From: Prorocentrum cordatum
Taxonomy: Eukaryota; Sar; Dinophyceae; Prorocentrales; Prorocentraceae
NCBI GenBank assembly: GCA_963575745.1
Contig: CAUYUJ010018057.1
Location: forward strand, 188,596 to 215,684
Reading direction: 5' to 3'
DNA length: 27,089 bases
The position numbers and the translations under genes were made by a program. A model generated the notes under the pieces. That model worked only from the letters and a program-made list of their open reading frames with translations, was not told where the DNA came from and did not search any database. Shown here piece after piece: positions 9,037-17,272 of the stretch. Each line of letters starts with the position of its first letter. Position 1 is the first letter of the stretch.

Positions 9037-9215
9037 CCCCTCAGCATGGCCTGCTGGTGCCTCTGGTGAATCAGGAGGGGCCCGGTGGAGGTGGCCACGT
9101 GGAGAAATACGGACCGAGAGCCGAGCTGCCCTGACGACCGAGAGATCGAGCTCAATGAACCAGTCCCTCAACTCCCCATCATCGAAGAAGTCCAGAGGGG
9201 CGCCCGTCCAAGACC

Positions 9216-9733
9216 TCATGTCCTCCTCAGTGTCCGAGAAACCCTCCGAAGTGCTTCGTGGTCCCGAACGAACTGAATGGCCCAAGGATTAGCAGACGCC
9301 GCAAGGTGGCCCTCGGAGGTGAGCGCGCTGAGGCCCCGCATGTTTCCGATTTTGAGGTCGCCGAAGACGGGGGCCCACTCACCCAGGTGCCTCGAAGGGT
9401 TGAAGGCCCACTTCTGATGCCAGCGCAGACGACGAACCCTGAACTCCGCCTTGAGCGGGGGAACCTTCCAGTACCTCAAGACGGCCTCCGAAGTGGCAGA
9501 GCGAGCGCGCCCACCCTCCCAAGACGTGGCTGCCCCTCGCATGGCTTTGCGCCCAGAGAAGGCCACCCTGGCTGTGAGCTGGTCGGTCGACCTGGCTCGG
9601 GGTGGGCAGAGAAGGCCTCGCAGGCAGAACAAGCAGGGACTACCACCCTTGCCAAAAAGACAGCGCGCCTCTCGACGTAGGCGGCGCGCTTGGAATACCA
9701 GTACTTGCCCGTGGAATAGAAACCAAACTAAAG
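9216..9733 (-). pseudogene. LINE remnant: thumb/connection region
   Basis: In one frame just below 9733 the sequence reads TGKYWYSKRAAYVERR and VFLARVVVPACSACEAF. A second frame continues with AVLRYWKVPPLKAEFRVRRL and RWHQKW. The WK..P...E.RVRRLRW.Q pattern is characteristic of the segment after the RT palm in dinoflagellate LINE-like proteins. The two parts are in different frames. Confidence 0.75.
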
Positions 9734-10778
9734 AGCCGACACCCTGGAACCCAGCTCAGCCCGAAACAAACCGTTGCCCATAACCTGGCCCCCAACATGG
9801 CGAGTGACGTCGGCAGGGGCACCAGCAAGAAGAACTTGTTTTCTGCCACCCCCCCGACGCCGAGCGTGCAAACCTTCGCCCGCGAATGACAGGAGGCTGA
9901 CGTTCTTGGAGGGGTTGAGAGCATAGCCGCGTCGTCTAAGCTCGGCAGAAAGAAGCAGATCGTAGGCGCGAGGACAGCGAGGCAGCTCGCGAACCGTCTG
10001 CTCCTCAGTCACAATCTTGCGGATCGCGTCGCCGACGTAAGAGTGAACGGCCAAGTCAAGAACGATATCCTCTCCGTCGTGATGTAGACTAAGCTGGCAC
10101 CAAGTAGCCGACTCAGGACCATGCCGTTCAAACTGCTCCTGCGCAGACGCAAACACCGCGCTAGTGTCCCGCGCGAATGCCTTGACCGCCCAGGGGTCTC
10201 CAATCAATGCGCCCACGCTGGGGCGAACACAGATACCTCCAAACATAACTGCAGCGAACCGATATCTCTGTCGGCTGAACGCCACGTGTCCTTCCCCCCA
10301 TGATGCTCTCGTTGGCGTCGGTGAGGCTCTGCCAGTCCGTCGAGGCGAAGGCGTGGGTAATATCCCTCAAGTCAGTAATGTCATTGATATTGAGGCGGCG
10401 CAGCTTCCACATACAGAGTTGCTGGCCAAGAATAGCGGTCTCTCGCCGACGGTGTGGAATGCAGCCGCGCGCGAAGAGCGGCTCGTCGTGCATCTCGGAC
10501 GCGTCGGTCGCCGTAGCCATGAAGCCTTTGCCGAACGGGTCGAAGAGGTGAATAACTCGCTCCCAAGAGAGCGCAACGCCCTGACTGAGGTGCCAGACCA
10601 GCGGCACCTGTCCATATCTGCAAAGCCCATGCGTGAAAACTACCAAGAACTTGCGCGTGGACTCCTGGTGAATCTGAAGGGTCTCGTAGCCAACACCGTG
10701 ATATCGTCGAGAAGCGCGGCGGTAAGGGTGAAAGACCATCCACCACAGCTCTAAAGGTGCTGATCAAGGCGGGCAAGC
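9728..10778 (-). pseudogene. LINE remnant: reverse-transcriptase palm
   Basis: The upstream part (about 10739-10300) has VPLVWHLSQGVAL, LFDPFGKGF (about 10547) and PHRRRETAI (about 10457), followed by DITHAFAST (about 10364), which is the motif A region with its first catalytic Asp. A frameshift near 10300 leads to RQRYRFAAV, then GALIGDP (about 10210, motif B region) and HSYVGDAIRKIV (about 10042), which stands where the YADD catalytic box belongs. YVGD in place of YADD removes one of the two motif C aspartates. LNPSKN follows at the expected distance. Together with the frameshift this marks a dead enzyme. Confidence 0.82.
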
Positions 10779-11039
10779 TCGTCGCTTAGGAGCTCGTCTA
10801 ATCCATCTGCGGATCTCCTGAATGCGATGGTTTGCCCATGCCACGCCCTCCTCTGTCCACGGAGCAATGAAGTGATGTGCTTCCTGTCCAGTAGCGTCGT
10901 CGTAGACGTAGTCCTCAGCCTCCTTGAGCCAGTCTATGTTGGCGGCGGCCATGCCACCACGTCCTGCTGGTAAAGCCCAGCGTTCAGCAATGTAGGGCCA
11001 CTGGTGCTCGACGATAGTTTCGCTTTCGTGGTCCGACGC

Positions 11040-11460
11040 CTGTGCCCGCAAGTAGCCGTGAGAGCCGAGCGACCTCGGCTCGCCGTCCCTGCCTGCGCGC
11101 CTCGTTCAGCTCGTCAACCGTGTCCTCTCGCCAACTTCGCCAATACTGACGTCATGCAGAGCGCAGCCATTTAGTGTGACATCGAAGTTGCCATTGTGTA
11201 GCCAGGAGTGCCGGCCTGAGGTGCTCGTCGACCTGGTCCTCCGAGTCGCCAAACTCACAAAATTGCCGCCGCAGCGCCCGCTGCTGATCGAGTAGAGGTT
11301 GGATGGTAACCGCAAGCGTGCGATATCCTGGTAGGTACTCGGGCGCCTTGGCGAAGTGTTTGCTGCCAATAGTTAACGTTGCGTCCATAAAGAAGCACCA
11401 ATCAGCGTTGGGAGTCTGCTCGTCGTGCTGGATATTTTGCCATTCCTCCGAGCGTGTACA
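11040..11460 (-). pseudogene. LINE remnant: N-terminal linker upstream of the RT domain
   Basis: The frame covering 11152-11460 reads through WCFFMDATLTIG, LPGYRTLAV and LLDQQRALRRQF. A frame change near 11110 leads into DELNEARRQGRRAEV, ARLSRLLAGTGVGP and RKRNYRRAP. The pattern of an Arg-rich ELxxAxRxGRxxExxRLxRxLAGTGxGxxKRxY segment is typical of the stretch between endonuclease and RT in dinoflagellate LINE-like proteins, as I know the family. Confidence 0.7.
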
Positions 11461-11560
11461 CATATAGGCTTGAGGAGGAGGAGGAGGAAGAGGAAGCCGA
11501 GGGGAGGAGGAGGAGGAAGGAGGAAGAGGAGCGCAAGGACGAGGCAAAGGCGGATGCAAT
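11455..11560. repeat. GGA-rich tract at the 5' end of the LINE remnant
   Basis: Runs of gga and aag triplets give poly-Glu on the plus strand and poly-Pro/Leu on the minus strand. This low-complexity block sits where the LINE similarity stops. Confidence 0.7.
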
Positions 11561-11747
11561 AAAAACCTCGCGCGTGCATCAGTCCTCCGAGAGTTCTTCG
11601 TCCGACAGCGGGTCTCCCGTTCGGCAAGCCCCATCGGGGCGGACGGCCAGCACGCCGTGGGCCTCTCCACCCTGGCCCGTGCGAGCTCGATGCGATGAGG
11701 CTTCGCATCGGATCCAGGCCTTCACCTACAGATCAGCGCTTCGGGGG

Positions 11748-11892
11748 CCACACGCGAACCCTATCCCTTCCCCCCAATGATTTCTGAGGGGGAGGGTGGG
11801 GCTCACTTCGTTCGGGAGCTCCCGAGCGAAGTGAACCCCACACTCCCCCTCAGAAATCGTGGGGGGGTAGGGGTACGTAGGGTTCGCATGTG
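11748..11892. repeat. Long hairpin H1 (arms about 70 bp)
   Basis: The sequence folds back on itself about the perfect centre CGGGAGCTCCCG (11813-11824). Left-arm blocks GCGAACCCT, GATTTCTGAGGGGGAG and CACTTCG pair with right-arm blocks CGAAGTG, CTCCCCCTCAGAAATC and AGGGTTCGC. The loop is essentially absent and the arms carry only a few mismatches and small gaps. No flanking duplication was identified. Confidence 0.85.
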
Positions 11893-11894
11893 TT

Positions 11895-12093
11895 GGAGGC
11901 CTGGAAATTGGCACCAACACCAGCAAAGGAGGTTGCCTCCACGTGGGGAAGATGATCCTGGATTCCGGAGCTGGCAGCAATATCTCGGCCACCTGGGAAG
12001 CCAGAATATGACCACCATCACCGAGATCGGGATCGTCTCCGCTCGGTGGAGGCACACCGCCGATCTTGGTGTTGGTGTCAACCTCTAGGCCTG
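11895..12093. repeat. Long hairpin H2, directly adjoining H1
   Basis: The left arm contains AGGCCTGGA, CACCAACACCA and TGCCTCCAC. The right arm carries their complements in order: GTGGAGGCA, TGGTGTTGGTGT and TCTAGGCCT. Pairing continues inward more weakly (gatgatcc/ggatcgtc). The structure starts within a few bases of the end of H1, so the two form a double hairpin of about 345 bp. Confidence 0.75.
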
Positions 12094-12577
12094 CGATATG
12101 TGGCCCCCGAAGCGCGCCTCCTCGGACGCAGAGGGCCCCGCTGCAGCTGTCTTCCGAGGCAGACCTTCGCTCTCCTGCGGTGGGGGCTGCGGCCGGGGCC
12201 CCCTCCGCGCCCGCGCAGGAGGTCCGTGGCGCTGTCCGCGACGACGTCCCGGGGGGGGAGCCCTCGGAGGACGTCCCCGCGCGCCGGGAGAGGTCGTTTC
12301 TGGGAGATGGCACGGCGCAGAGGGCGAGTGAGGACGAGGAAGGACGAGGAAGGAGACGAGCCCAAGACAATTGGAGACCTGGTCTCCTGAGGCCCTTTCA
12401 AGGGATGCAGTCAAATGTTCAGAAAATGCCCAAAACGAACGAACACCGAATCTGATGTGAAATGTGTTTGTTTTTGCTATACGTTGCATACGACAAAGCT
12501 TGCAACTTGTCTGAATAGCCAGACCGCGACCCTCCCAGAGCCTGGGAGGCTCCCAGAGCCTCGGAGGCCACTTGCCG
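12094..12577. other. Unassigned stretch with an exon-like open frame
   Basis: From about 12112 to 12380 a plus-strand frame encodes an acidic, Ala/Glu/Arg-rich peptide (SSEADLRSPAVGAAAG, DDVPGGEPSEDVPARRE) followed by a possible GT donor near 12382. No domain is recognised, and other frames are also open, so this is not called as a gene. Positions 12400-12530 are more AT-rich with nothing recognisable. Confidence 0.35.
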
Positions 12578-12691
12578 TCGCTCGGACGTCCACCCCCTAT
12601 GCACTTTTCGGCTTCGTGCGTGCTTTCGCTGCTCGACTCTCCAGGATAGTCCTCGATGGTTCTCGCCGAAAAAATGCACACGTCCGAGCGA
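12578..12691 (+). mobile_element. MITE-like element B, copy 1
   Basis: The terminal inverted repeats TCGCTCGGACGT and ACGTCCGAGCGA match perfectly over 12 bp, and similarity extends a few bases further (gccg.../...tgcc). The body is about 90 bp with no coding capacity. A related copy in the opposite orientation lies at 14984-15108. Shared internal blocks include cgcacgaa(g/a)ccgaaaa, tgtgcatttt and ccatcga when the two are aligned on the same strand. Confidence 0.8.
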
Positions 12692-12889
12692 TGCCAAGGC
12701 AGTCGCATCCCCCTCCCCCCCAACCCGCATCCCCCCTCAGTTGATCCGCCACCGTGCCTACACGGAGTGGGCGTGTTAGAGTGCTCGTCTGCTGTCCGAG
12801 GGGTGCTTTCGAATTTTCTAAGGCCGCCCCCCACCCACCCCAGCCCCTCCCTCCCTCCCAGCGCGCATCTGCTCTTTTCGGCCACCAAA

Positions 12890-13270
12890 CGGCCAAGATG
12901 GCAACCACGACAGCTTTCACGGCAGCCAAGATGGCAACAAGACAGCCCAAGATGGCCCAAGACGGCTCAAGAGGCTCCCAAGATGGCCTCAAGACGGCCG
13001 AAGAAGCTTCGAAGATGGCTCAAGAGGGCTCCAAGAGGCCCTCCTGGCAAGGCCGAAGAGGCCAAAACCAGTGATGTGCCTTAGGCTCTTGAGATGTTGA
13101 GGCTCTCGCCTGCTTGGATGCCCGACCGCCCACGACAACCCGACAGGCCCACAAGAGGCCTCCGAGACCGCTCCAAGCCAGCTCAAGAGGGCCCCCGAGG
13201 GGGCCCCAAGTCGGCCTAAGAGGACCCACAGATCGCCCAAGAGGGCCCCCAAGAGGGGCCCCAGAATGGA
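12890..13270. repeat. CCAAGATGGC / CAAGAGGGCCCC tandem repeats
   Basis: Short units of the form (c)ccaagatggc, ccaagacggc and caagagg(g)cccc recur at intervals of roughly 12-25 bp. Plus-strand frames read as Lys/Met/Ala/Pro or Arg/Pro/Gly repeats. A similar array lies at 23930-24340. Confidence 0.75.
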
Positions 13271-13437
13271 CCTGCAAAAGTGACGGCCGCGACGCCCTCT
13301 CGCGAACCGAAAACAGCCAATTCCTTAATCGACGTGTCAGGGTAGGAGGTCTGTCCACCCCCGATACAAGAGGGCACCAAGACGGCCCAGAGATGCCAAG
13401 ACGGCCTCCGAAGGCGTCAGACGGGCCAGAGTCCCCT
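13271..13437. other. Unassigned stretch
   Basis: No repeat or gene was recognised. A continuous plus-strand frame carries over from the preceding repeats without any domain. Confidence 0.4.
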
Positions 13438-13482
13438 CCTCTTCCTCCTCCTCCTCCTCCTCCTCCTCCTCCTCCTCGTCCC
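13438..13482. repeat. CTC trinucleotide run
   Basis: Uninterrupted cctcctcct run, encoding poly-Pro or poly-Ser depending on frame. Confidence 0.9.
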
Positions 13483-13485
13483 TGA

Positions 13486-13637
13486 CGCGCGGACGAAGAC
13501 GATGTCGAGATCACGAGCAAATCAGACCACTCGCTGAACTGCCGCGGGGTGTGTGCTCTGCCTCCTTCCAATCGCGCGGACGAAGACGAGGTCGAGTTCA
13601 CGACCCGTCTTCATCAGACCACTCTTCGGAGTTCTGC
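13486..13637 (+). repeat. Two-copy direct repeat of about 60 bp
   Basis: The block beginning cgcgcggacgaagacga and continuing through gtcgag, tcacga and tcagaccactc occurs at about 13486-13543 and again at about 13572-13637, with a few substitutions and a small insertion in the second copy. Confidence 0.7.
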
Positions 13638-14188
13638 TGCTCCTACACTCAGCCTCATTCCTGCTGCGCTGTTGCACGGGCATGGTGGCGGGGTTTGCCG
13701 CGGACAGCTGGATACGATCATACGGTCAAAGCGGGGTGCCGCAAAATCCCAAAGCCAAAAACAATAGTTTTCAACATCCCGCGCCATTACGCAGAGGTCC
13801 CACGAAGTCCGGCGCCCCGCGTATCATCGCCGCGAAACTGTTTCTCGTCATCATCGCCGACATTTGCCGTCATCTTTGATGTACCATTGCTATTAGTTCT
13901 GGTGCCAGTGAAACCTGCCACTGCTGCGCTTTCCTGGCTCGCAAGGATGGTGTCTGCGCTTTGCTACGAGAAGGATGGCGCTGCAGGGCGCACGCCTGGG
14001 AGATTTTGATGCCCTGACTGGGCTTGAAACTTCAAAGCTGGAGCAGGAAAGCGGCTGCATTACAGTGCACAAGACAAGTACGCACAACATAGAGGCAGCG
14101 ATCGTGACGTCAAGCTCCGCACACCACAGGTCGAGCTCGCACAGGCTCGCCCAACCCAGACATCCGGCTGCTCTAATTTTTGTTCAAT
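13638..14188. other. Unassigned stretch
   Basis: Frames are open on both strands and some local peptides look ordinary (for example GDFDALTGLETSKLEQESG from the plus strand at about 13999). No domain, intron pattern or repeat family was recognised, so no gene is called. Confidence 0.35.
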
Positions 14189-14374
14189 GCGTGGGCCCCA
14201 GAGGTCCTGACCACTTTCCTAGGGCCCTTTTTTTGGCCCGAGCCGTTCCTTGACGCTCCCGAGGCCTGGCGAGGGGCCCCCGGAGGCGGAACACTGCCCA
14301 GATCCCGCGGCTCCAATTTTTGGCCAGCGACGGATCTCCGGGCACACGGGATCGCACGCGCGACGGCGCTGCCA
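14189..14374 (+). repeat. Segmental duplication S, copy 1 (186 bp)
   Basis: Starts gcgtgggccccagaggtcc and ends gacggcgctgcca. It aligns base for base with 14586-14771 with scattered substitutions. Long identical blocks include ccgagccgttccttgacgct and cccgaggcctggcgaggggc. The surrounding gccacaggtcgagctcgcac phrase also recurs near 14125 and 14376. Confidence 0.88.
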
Positions 14375-14432
14375 CGCCACAGGTCGAGCTCGCACGGGCT
14401 CGCGCAGCACAGGATCGCACAGTAGGGGGCCA

Positions 14433-14572
14433 GATCCGAACCATACCCCCACCGACCACCGACTCTTCTGAATCGATGGGAGGCGAGGGTGGCGTTCGAC
14501 GAATTCCGAAACTTACCCACGCCGCCCATCGAGTTGCCTTGAATCGTTGATCGGCGAGGTAGGGTTCGGATT
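14433..14572. repeat. Hairpin H3 between the two S copies
   Basis: The left arm ATCCGAACC(A)TACC...CGA and the right arm GGTAGGGTTCGGAT are complementary. Further in, GATGGGAGGCGAGGGT and ACCCACGCCGCCCATC pair imperfectly. It fits the general type of H1 and H2. Confidence 0.65.
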
Positions 14573-14585
14573 TCGCCGCCGACGT

Positions 14586-14771
14586 GCGTGGGCCCCAGAG
14601 GTCCAAACCACTTCTCTGGGGCCGTTTTTTTGTCCCGAGCCGTTCCTTGACGCTCCCGAGGCCTGGCGAGGGGCCCCCGGAGGCCGAAGACTGCCCAAAT
14701 CCCGCCGCTCCATTTTTTGGGGAGCGTCGGATCTCTGGGAACACGGGATCGCACGCACGACGGCGCTGCCC
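14586..14771 (+). repeat. Segmental duplication S, copy 2 (186 bp)
   Basis: Second copy of 14189-14374, offset by 397 bp. The two copies have the same length, which suggests divergence mainly by substitution after a single tandem duplication that included hairpin H3. Confidence 0.88.
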
Positions 14772-14983
14772 ACCATCTCGAGCAGGGACCGACCGTCCTG
14801 GCATCCATCTAGGCCTCCCAAATCCTCTTGGAACCCGAAAATGCATAAACCCGATGTGTTAAAGCAAGGCAGTCCCAGCCAGACATGTTCTGAGAACATC
14901 TCGTGCAGACCACAAGAAGCTCTTAGAACATTCTTTGGTGGGCCTGTTGGCGAGCCAGGACGCTTCGCCACTGCCCGCCACTT

Positions 14984-15108
14984 GGCACCGCTCGGACGTG
15001 TGCATTTTCTTTTCGGCGAGGACCATCGAAGAGCAGCTTGGATCATCCTGCGAAGAAAAACACGCACGAAACCGAAAAACGCAAGGGGAATGGACGTCCG
15101 AGCGATGG
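14984..15108 (-). mobile_element. MITE-like element B, copy 2 (opposite orientation)
   Basis: It is bounded by CCGCTCGGACGTG and ACGTCCGAGCGATGG. On the minus strand it aligns with the plus strand of 12578-12691. On that strand it starts about six bases after a possible GT splice donor (15114-15113), so it may form the start of an intron. Confidence 0.78.
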
Positions 15109-15114
15109 CGAGAC

Positions 15115-15240
15115 CATTAGGTCGTTGATGTACAGGTTCACGGCGTTCTGCGTGCGGAGGGCCGACATCGGGACCAGGCCGGCACCCGCCCCCCGCGCCA
15201 GAAGCACGCATCCTCCCCTTCCGACGCCGTCGGGGCGGGG
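15115..15240 (-). CDS. Possible internal exon, unrecognised
   Basis: Read on the minus strand, one frame encodes GRGGCVLLARGAGAGLVP and MSALRTQNAVNLYINDLM, with the strong G/C third-position bias (GCC, GTG, AAC, CTG, TAC, ATC, AAC, GAC) expected of dinoflagellate exons and unlike the surrounding repeats. It ends in ATG|GT at 15115/15114, a possible donor, directly beside MITE-like element B. The upstream boundary is unclear because the frame runs towards the CTC array. No family is recognised and no partner exon has been joined to it. Confidence 0.3.
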
Positions 15241-15249
15241 GGAGGGGGA

Positions 15250-15274
15250 GCACGGGCAGCGAGAGGGCACGAGG
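15250..15274 (+). repeat. 25-bp direct repeat flanking the CTC array, left
   Basis: gcacgggcagcgagagggca and the following cgagg match 15548-15572 at 23 of 25 positions. The two copies bracket the CTC microsatellite. Confidence 0.85.
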
Positions 15275-15542
15275 CTCCTCCTCCTCCTCCTTCTCCTCCT
15301 CCTCCTCCTTCATCATCTCCTCCTCCTCCTCCTCCTCCTCCTCCTCCTCCTCCTCCAGCTCCTCCAGCTCCTCCTCCTCCTCCTCCTCCTCCTCCTCCCT
15401 CCTCTGTCCTCCTCCTCCTCCTCCTCCTCCTCCTCCTCCTCCTCCTCCTCCTCCTTCTCTCCTCCTCCTCCTCCCTCCTCCTCTTCCTCCTCCTCCTCCT
15501 CTTCCTCCTCCTCCTCCTCCTCCTCCTCCTCCTCCTCCTCCT
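15275..15542. repeat. CTC (CCT) trinucleotide array
   Basis: About 270 bp of cct/ctc triplets with rare interruptions (catcat, agctcctccag). It encodes poly-Leu, poly-Ser and poly-Pro on the plus strand and poly-Glu, poly-Arg and poly-Gly on the minus strand. Confidence 0.93.
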
Positions 15543-15547
15543 GGGGC

Positions 15548-15572
15548 GCACCGGCAGCGGGAGGGCACGAGG
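15548..15572 (+). repeat. 25-bp direct repeat flanking the CTC array, right
   Basis: Right-hand copy of 15250-15274. The bracketing suggests either duplication of a unit that included the microsatellite, or an inserted block with a long duplication. Confidence 0.85.
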
Positions 15573-15765
15573 TGTGGGCGAGGGCGGCCGCGCAGGAGCA
15601 CACGGGGCGAGCGTGCCCCCCCCCTGCTGCAGCGTGTCTTGGGCAACGCCGTGCAGGGCTGGGAGGCCAGCTCGAGGCCCCCGCTTGGTCGACGTCCGCG
15701 CGCATCGAGTCCATGCGGTGAGACATGCCCCAAGCAGTGCCTTGCACCGTGGCTCCTGCTCGTAT
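15573..15765. other. Unassigned stretch
   Basis: Three frames are open on each strand with GC-driven composition, and no one frame is clearly preferred. Confidence 0.35.
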
Positions 15766-16040
15766 CGAGAGGTGCTGGGAACAGGTGCTACGAGTCTCTC
15801 GCTCCTTCCCCGGGGCGCTATGGATGGATGGTGCCCTATGGGTGGTGCTTTATGGCTGGTGCCCCTGTATGCCTTGACCGTTGCGATTGCTGGTTCTTGC
15901 CCTGGTGCCCCATGGCTGGCACCCAATGAAGCCATACTTGTTGCAATATCTCATTCCCCTGGTGCTCTATGGGTGGTGCCTGGTGGCTGGTGTCCTGTGA
16001 TGCCTTGGTTTTGCAACTTCTCGCTCTTACCCTTGTGAGC
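15766..16040 (+). repeat. Degenerate minisatellite, unit about 60-70 bp
   Basis: Three to four units share the phrases (g)gtgc(c/t)ctatgg(g)tggtgc, ggctggtg(c/t)c and tgcctt(g)...ttgc, starting near 15775, 15830, 15903 and 15962. Their divergence is considerable. Confidence 0.6.
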
Positions 16041-16084
16041 GCCACTGATATAACAACCACAGGCTGCTGCTGAACTACAGCCGA

Positions 16085-16262
16085 AAATATGATCCAGAAA
16101 ATTATAAGTTAAGAAATCTGGGCCAGCTTCCCGGAAGTTTCTTAAACCAAGCCTGGGCCAATTTCTGCCGATCACGCTGGAGGGGCGAACGTGCTCAAGG
16201 AACTGGGCCAGCGCTCCCGCAAGTTGCTTGAGAAACGCTGGCCCAACTTTTCGGGAGGAGGC
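16085..16262. repeat. Pair of CTGGGCCAGC-bearing repeats with hairpin potential
   Basis: Two related blocks, about 16100-16170 and 16195-16262, share ctgggccagc, cccg(g/c)(a)aagtt and cttg. In the second, TGGGCCAGCG pairs with CGCTGGCCCA across a 20-odd-base loop that itself contains caagttgcttg. Confidence 0.55.
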
Positions 16263-16790
16263 TTCTTGATCGTGTGCGTCTGGGCACTGGGGCGCGGGGG
16301 CCCCTCCTCTCCTGCTGGGGCCATGCTGAAGAAGGCTGACGTCCAGTGGCCCGACGAGCTGGGCGAGAGGCCCCCGAGGCCCGCGGTCGACGAGCCCCTG
16401 GGTCCGCGCCCCCAGCGGTGCCCCTGCGCCGGGGGCGCTCGCTGGCCCTCCCCTCGTGCCTCGGAGGCGGGCACTCTCGGCTGCCACGCGCCACCCGCGA
16501 GGTGGAGAGCCTCATAGCCTGGAAGCGGACGTGCGTGCAGAGCGGCTGGGGCCAGGCTCGGAGCCCGCCGGGAGCACACGGCCCCCGCCGAGGCGGCCCC
16601 AAAGCCCGTGCCGGCCCTCGCAGCAAGAGCTGGAGAGCACGGAACGCCGAGCAGCGAGCCGCCAGCCGAGGAGAGTGCAGCCCCTCCCGTGGGGAAAGCC
16701 CGAAATCTAAGGCGAAGCCAGGACGAGGATGAAATCGGGTGATGATAAGTGGAGAATCTCTGAGATCCGGCGGCTCTGGAGGACCTCTCG
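16263..16790. other. Unassigned GC-rich stretch
   Basis: Open frames on both strands encode Arg/Ala/Gly/Pro-rich peptides, and I cannot single out a real one. No RNA gene is seen. Confidence 0.35.
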
Positions 16791-16804
16791 GGCGCCGCGG
16801 CCTT

Positions 16805-16858
16805 CTCGGAGCGTTCCGGAACGCTCCGCGAGAGCGTTCCGGAACGCTCTGGAACGGA
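16805..16858. repeat. Tandem GAGCGTTCCGGAACGCTC palindromes
   Basis: The perfect palindrome GGAGCGTTCCGGAACGCTCC is followed directly by AGAGCGTTCCGGAACGCTCT, a second perfect palindrome of the same core. A partial third copy (ctggaacgg) follows. Confidence 0.9.
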
Positions 16859-16910
16859 TTTATCCTCCTCCTCTGAGGGGCAACTTTTGGGGGGACCAGG
16901 GCAGGGGGGG

Positions 16911-17061
16911 GGAACATTGACCTAGAATCAGCGATACGCCACCGATAGATCGGCGACAGGCCCCCCTATTGCGAATCTGCGTGTTCCCGGGAGGGGTGGG
17001 CCATCGGGCGCCCATCGGCGGATCAATGGGACGTTGGGGGTCGATGCGTGCCCCCCTGAGG
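16911..17061 (+). repeat. Hairpin repeat family C, copy 1
   Basis: This copy is collinear with 24642-24792. Shared blocks include gaatc(a/g)gcgata, gatcggcga, gcgaatc, tgggggtcgatgc and the closing cccccc. It is a weaker palindrome than the other copy because substitutions have accumulated in both arms. Confidence 0.75.
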
Positions 17062-17092
17062 TTATCCCCTCCTGCAGCAGACACATACCATA

Positions 17093-17272
17093 CAGTCGGG
17101 GCGTTGAACTAAGGAACGACAGATCAGGAACGAGGCCCCTTTTACCCATAAGTGATACTTCGATTTCCCATCGAAAACCTAAGGACAACCTCAGGCAAAG
17201 TGCGACACACAACTAAGGAGCAATGAGCCCCTCCTCAACGAAAAGGGCTCCTCTTGTTCAGCGCCCCGACAG
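17093..17272 (+). mobile_element. MITE-like element A, copy 2 (complete)
   Basis: Terminal inverted repeats CAGTCGGGGCGTTGAAC and GTTCAGCGCCCCGACAG match at 15 of 17 positions. The element of about 180 bp is flanked on both sides by TA (17091-17092 and 17273-17274), the target duplication used by Tc1/mariner-type transposases. It has no coding capacity, so it would have depended on a transposase from elsewhere. The degraded copy is at 5852-6025. Confidence 0.8.

Larger units (their letters stand above)
7890..11460 (-). pseudogene. Non-LTR retrotransposon (LINE-type) reverse transcriptase ORF, multiply frameshifted
   Basis: Read on the minus strand from 11460 to about 7890, consecutive frames carry successive parts of one protein: an N-terminal linker, a reverse-transcriptase palm, a thumb/connection region, a C-terminal zinc finger and a conserved cellular-tail region. 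The order matches RNA-directed DNA polymerases of dinoflagellate LINE-like elements. The parts lie in different frames, with breaks near 11150-11040, 10770, 10300, 9730-9630, 9285-9216 and 8570. Poly-C runs (for example around 8577-8583 and 8641-8650) look like sites of slippage. No endonuclease domain was recognised 5' of the linker, so the copy is also 5'-truncated or replaced there by the hairpin repeats from 11748. The element cannot be active, and its components are listed separately below. Confidence 0.85.

Noticed and set aside
10900-10925. TGGCTCAAG 9-mer as a second spliced-leader relict
   Set aside because: Only nine bases match and it lies inside the LINE linker. Similar 9-mers near 13018 occur inside the CCAAGATGGC repeats, so they are expected by chance or from repeat sequence.
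13975-14130. Plus-strand frame with ordinary-looking peptide (GDFDALTGLETSKLEQ)
   Set aside because: It is short, has two competing open frames over the same bases and no domain, and no splice sites could be assigned.
14513-15733. 406-residue minus-strand open frame with poly-Glu and poly-Gly
   Set aside because: The CTC array keeps frames open. The non-repeat ends belong to MITE-like element B and duplication S.
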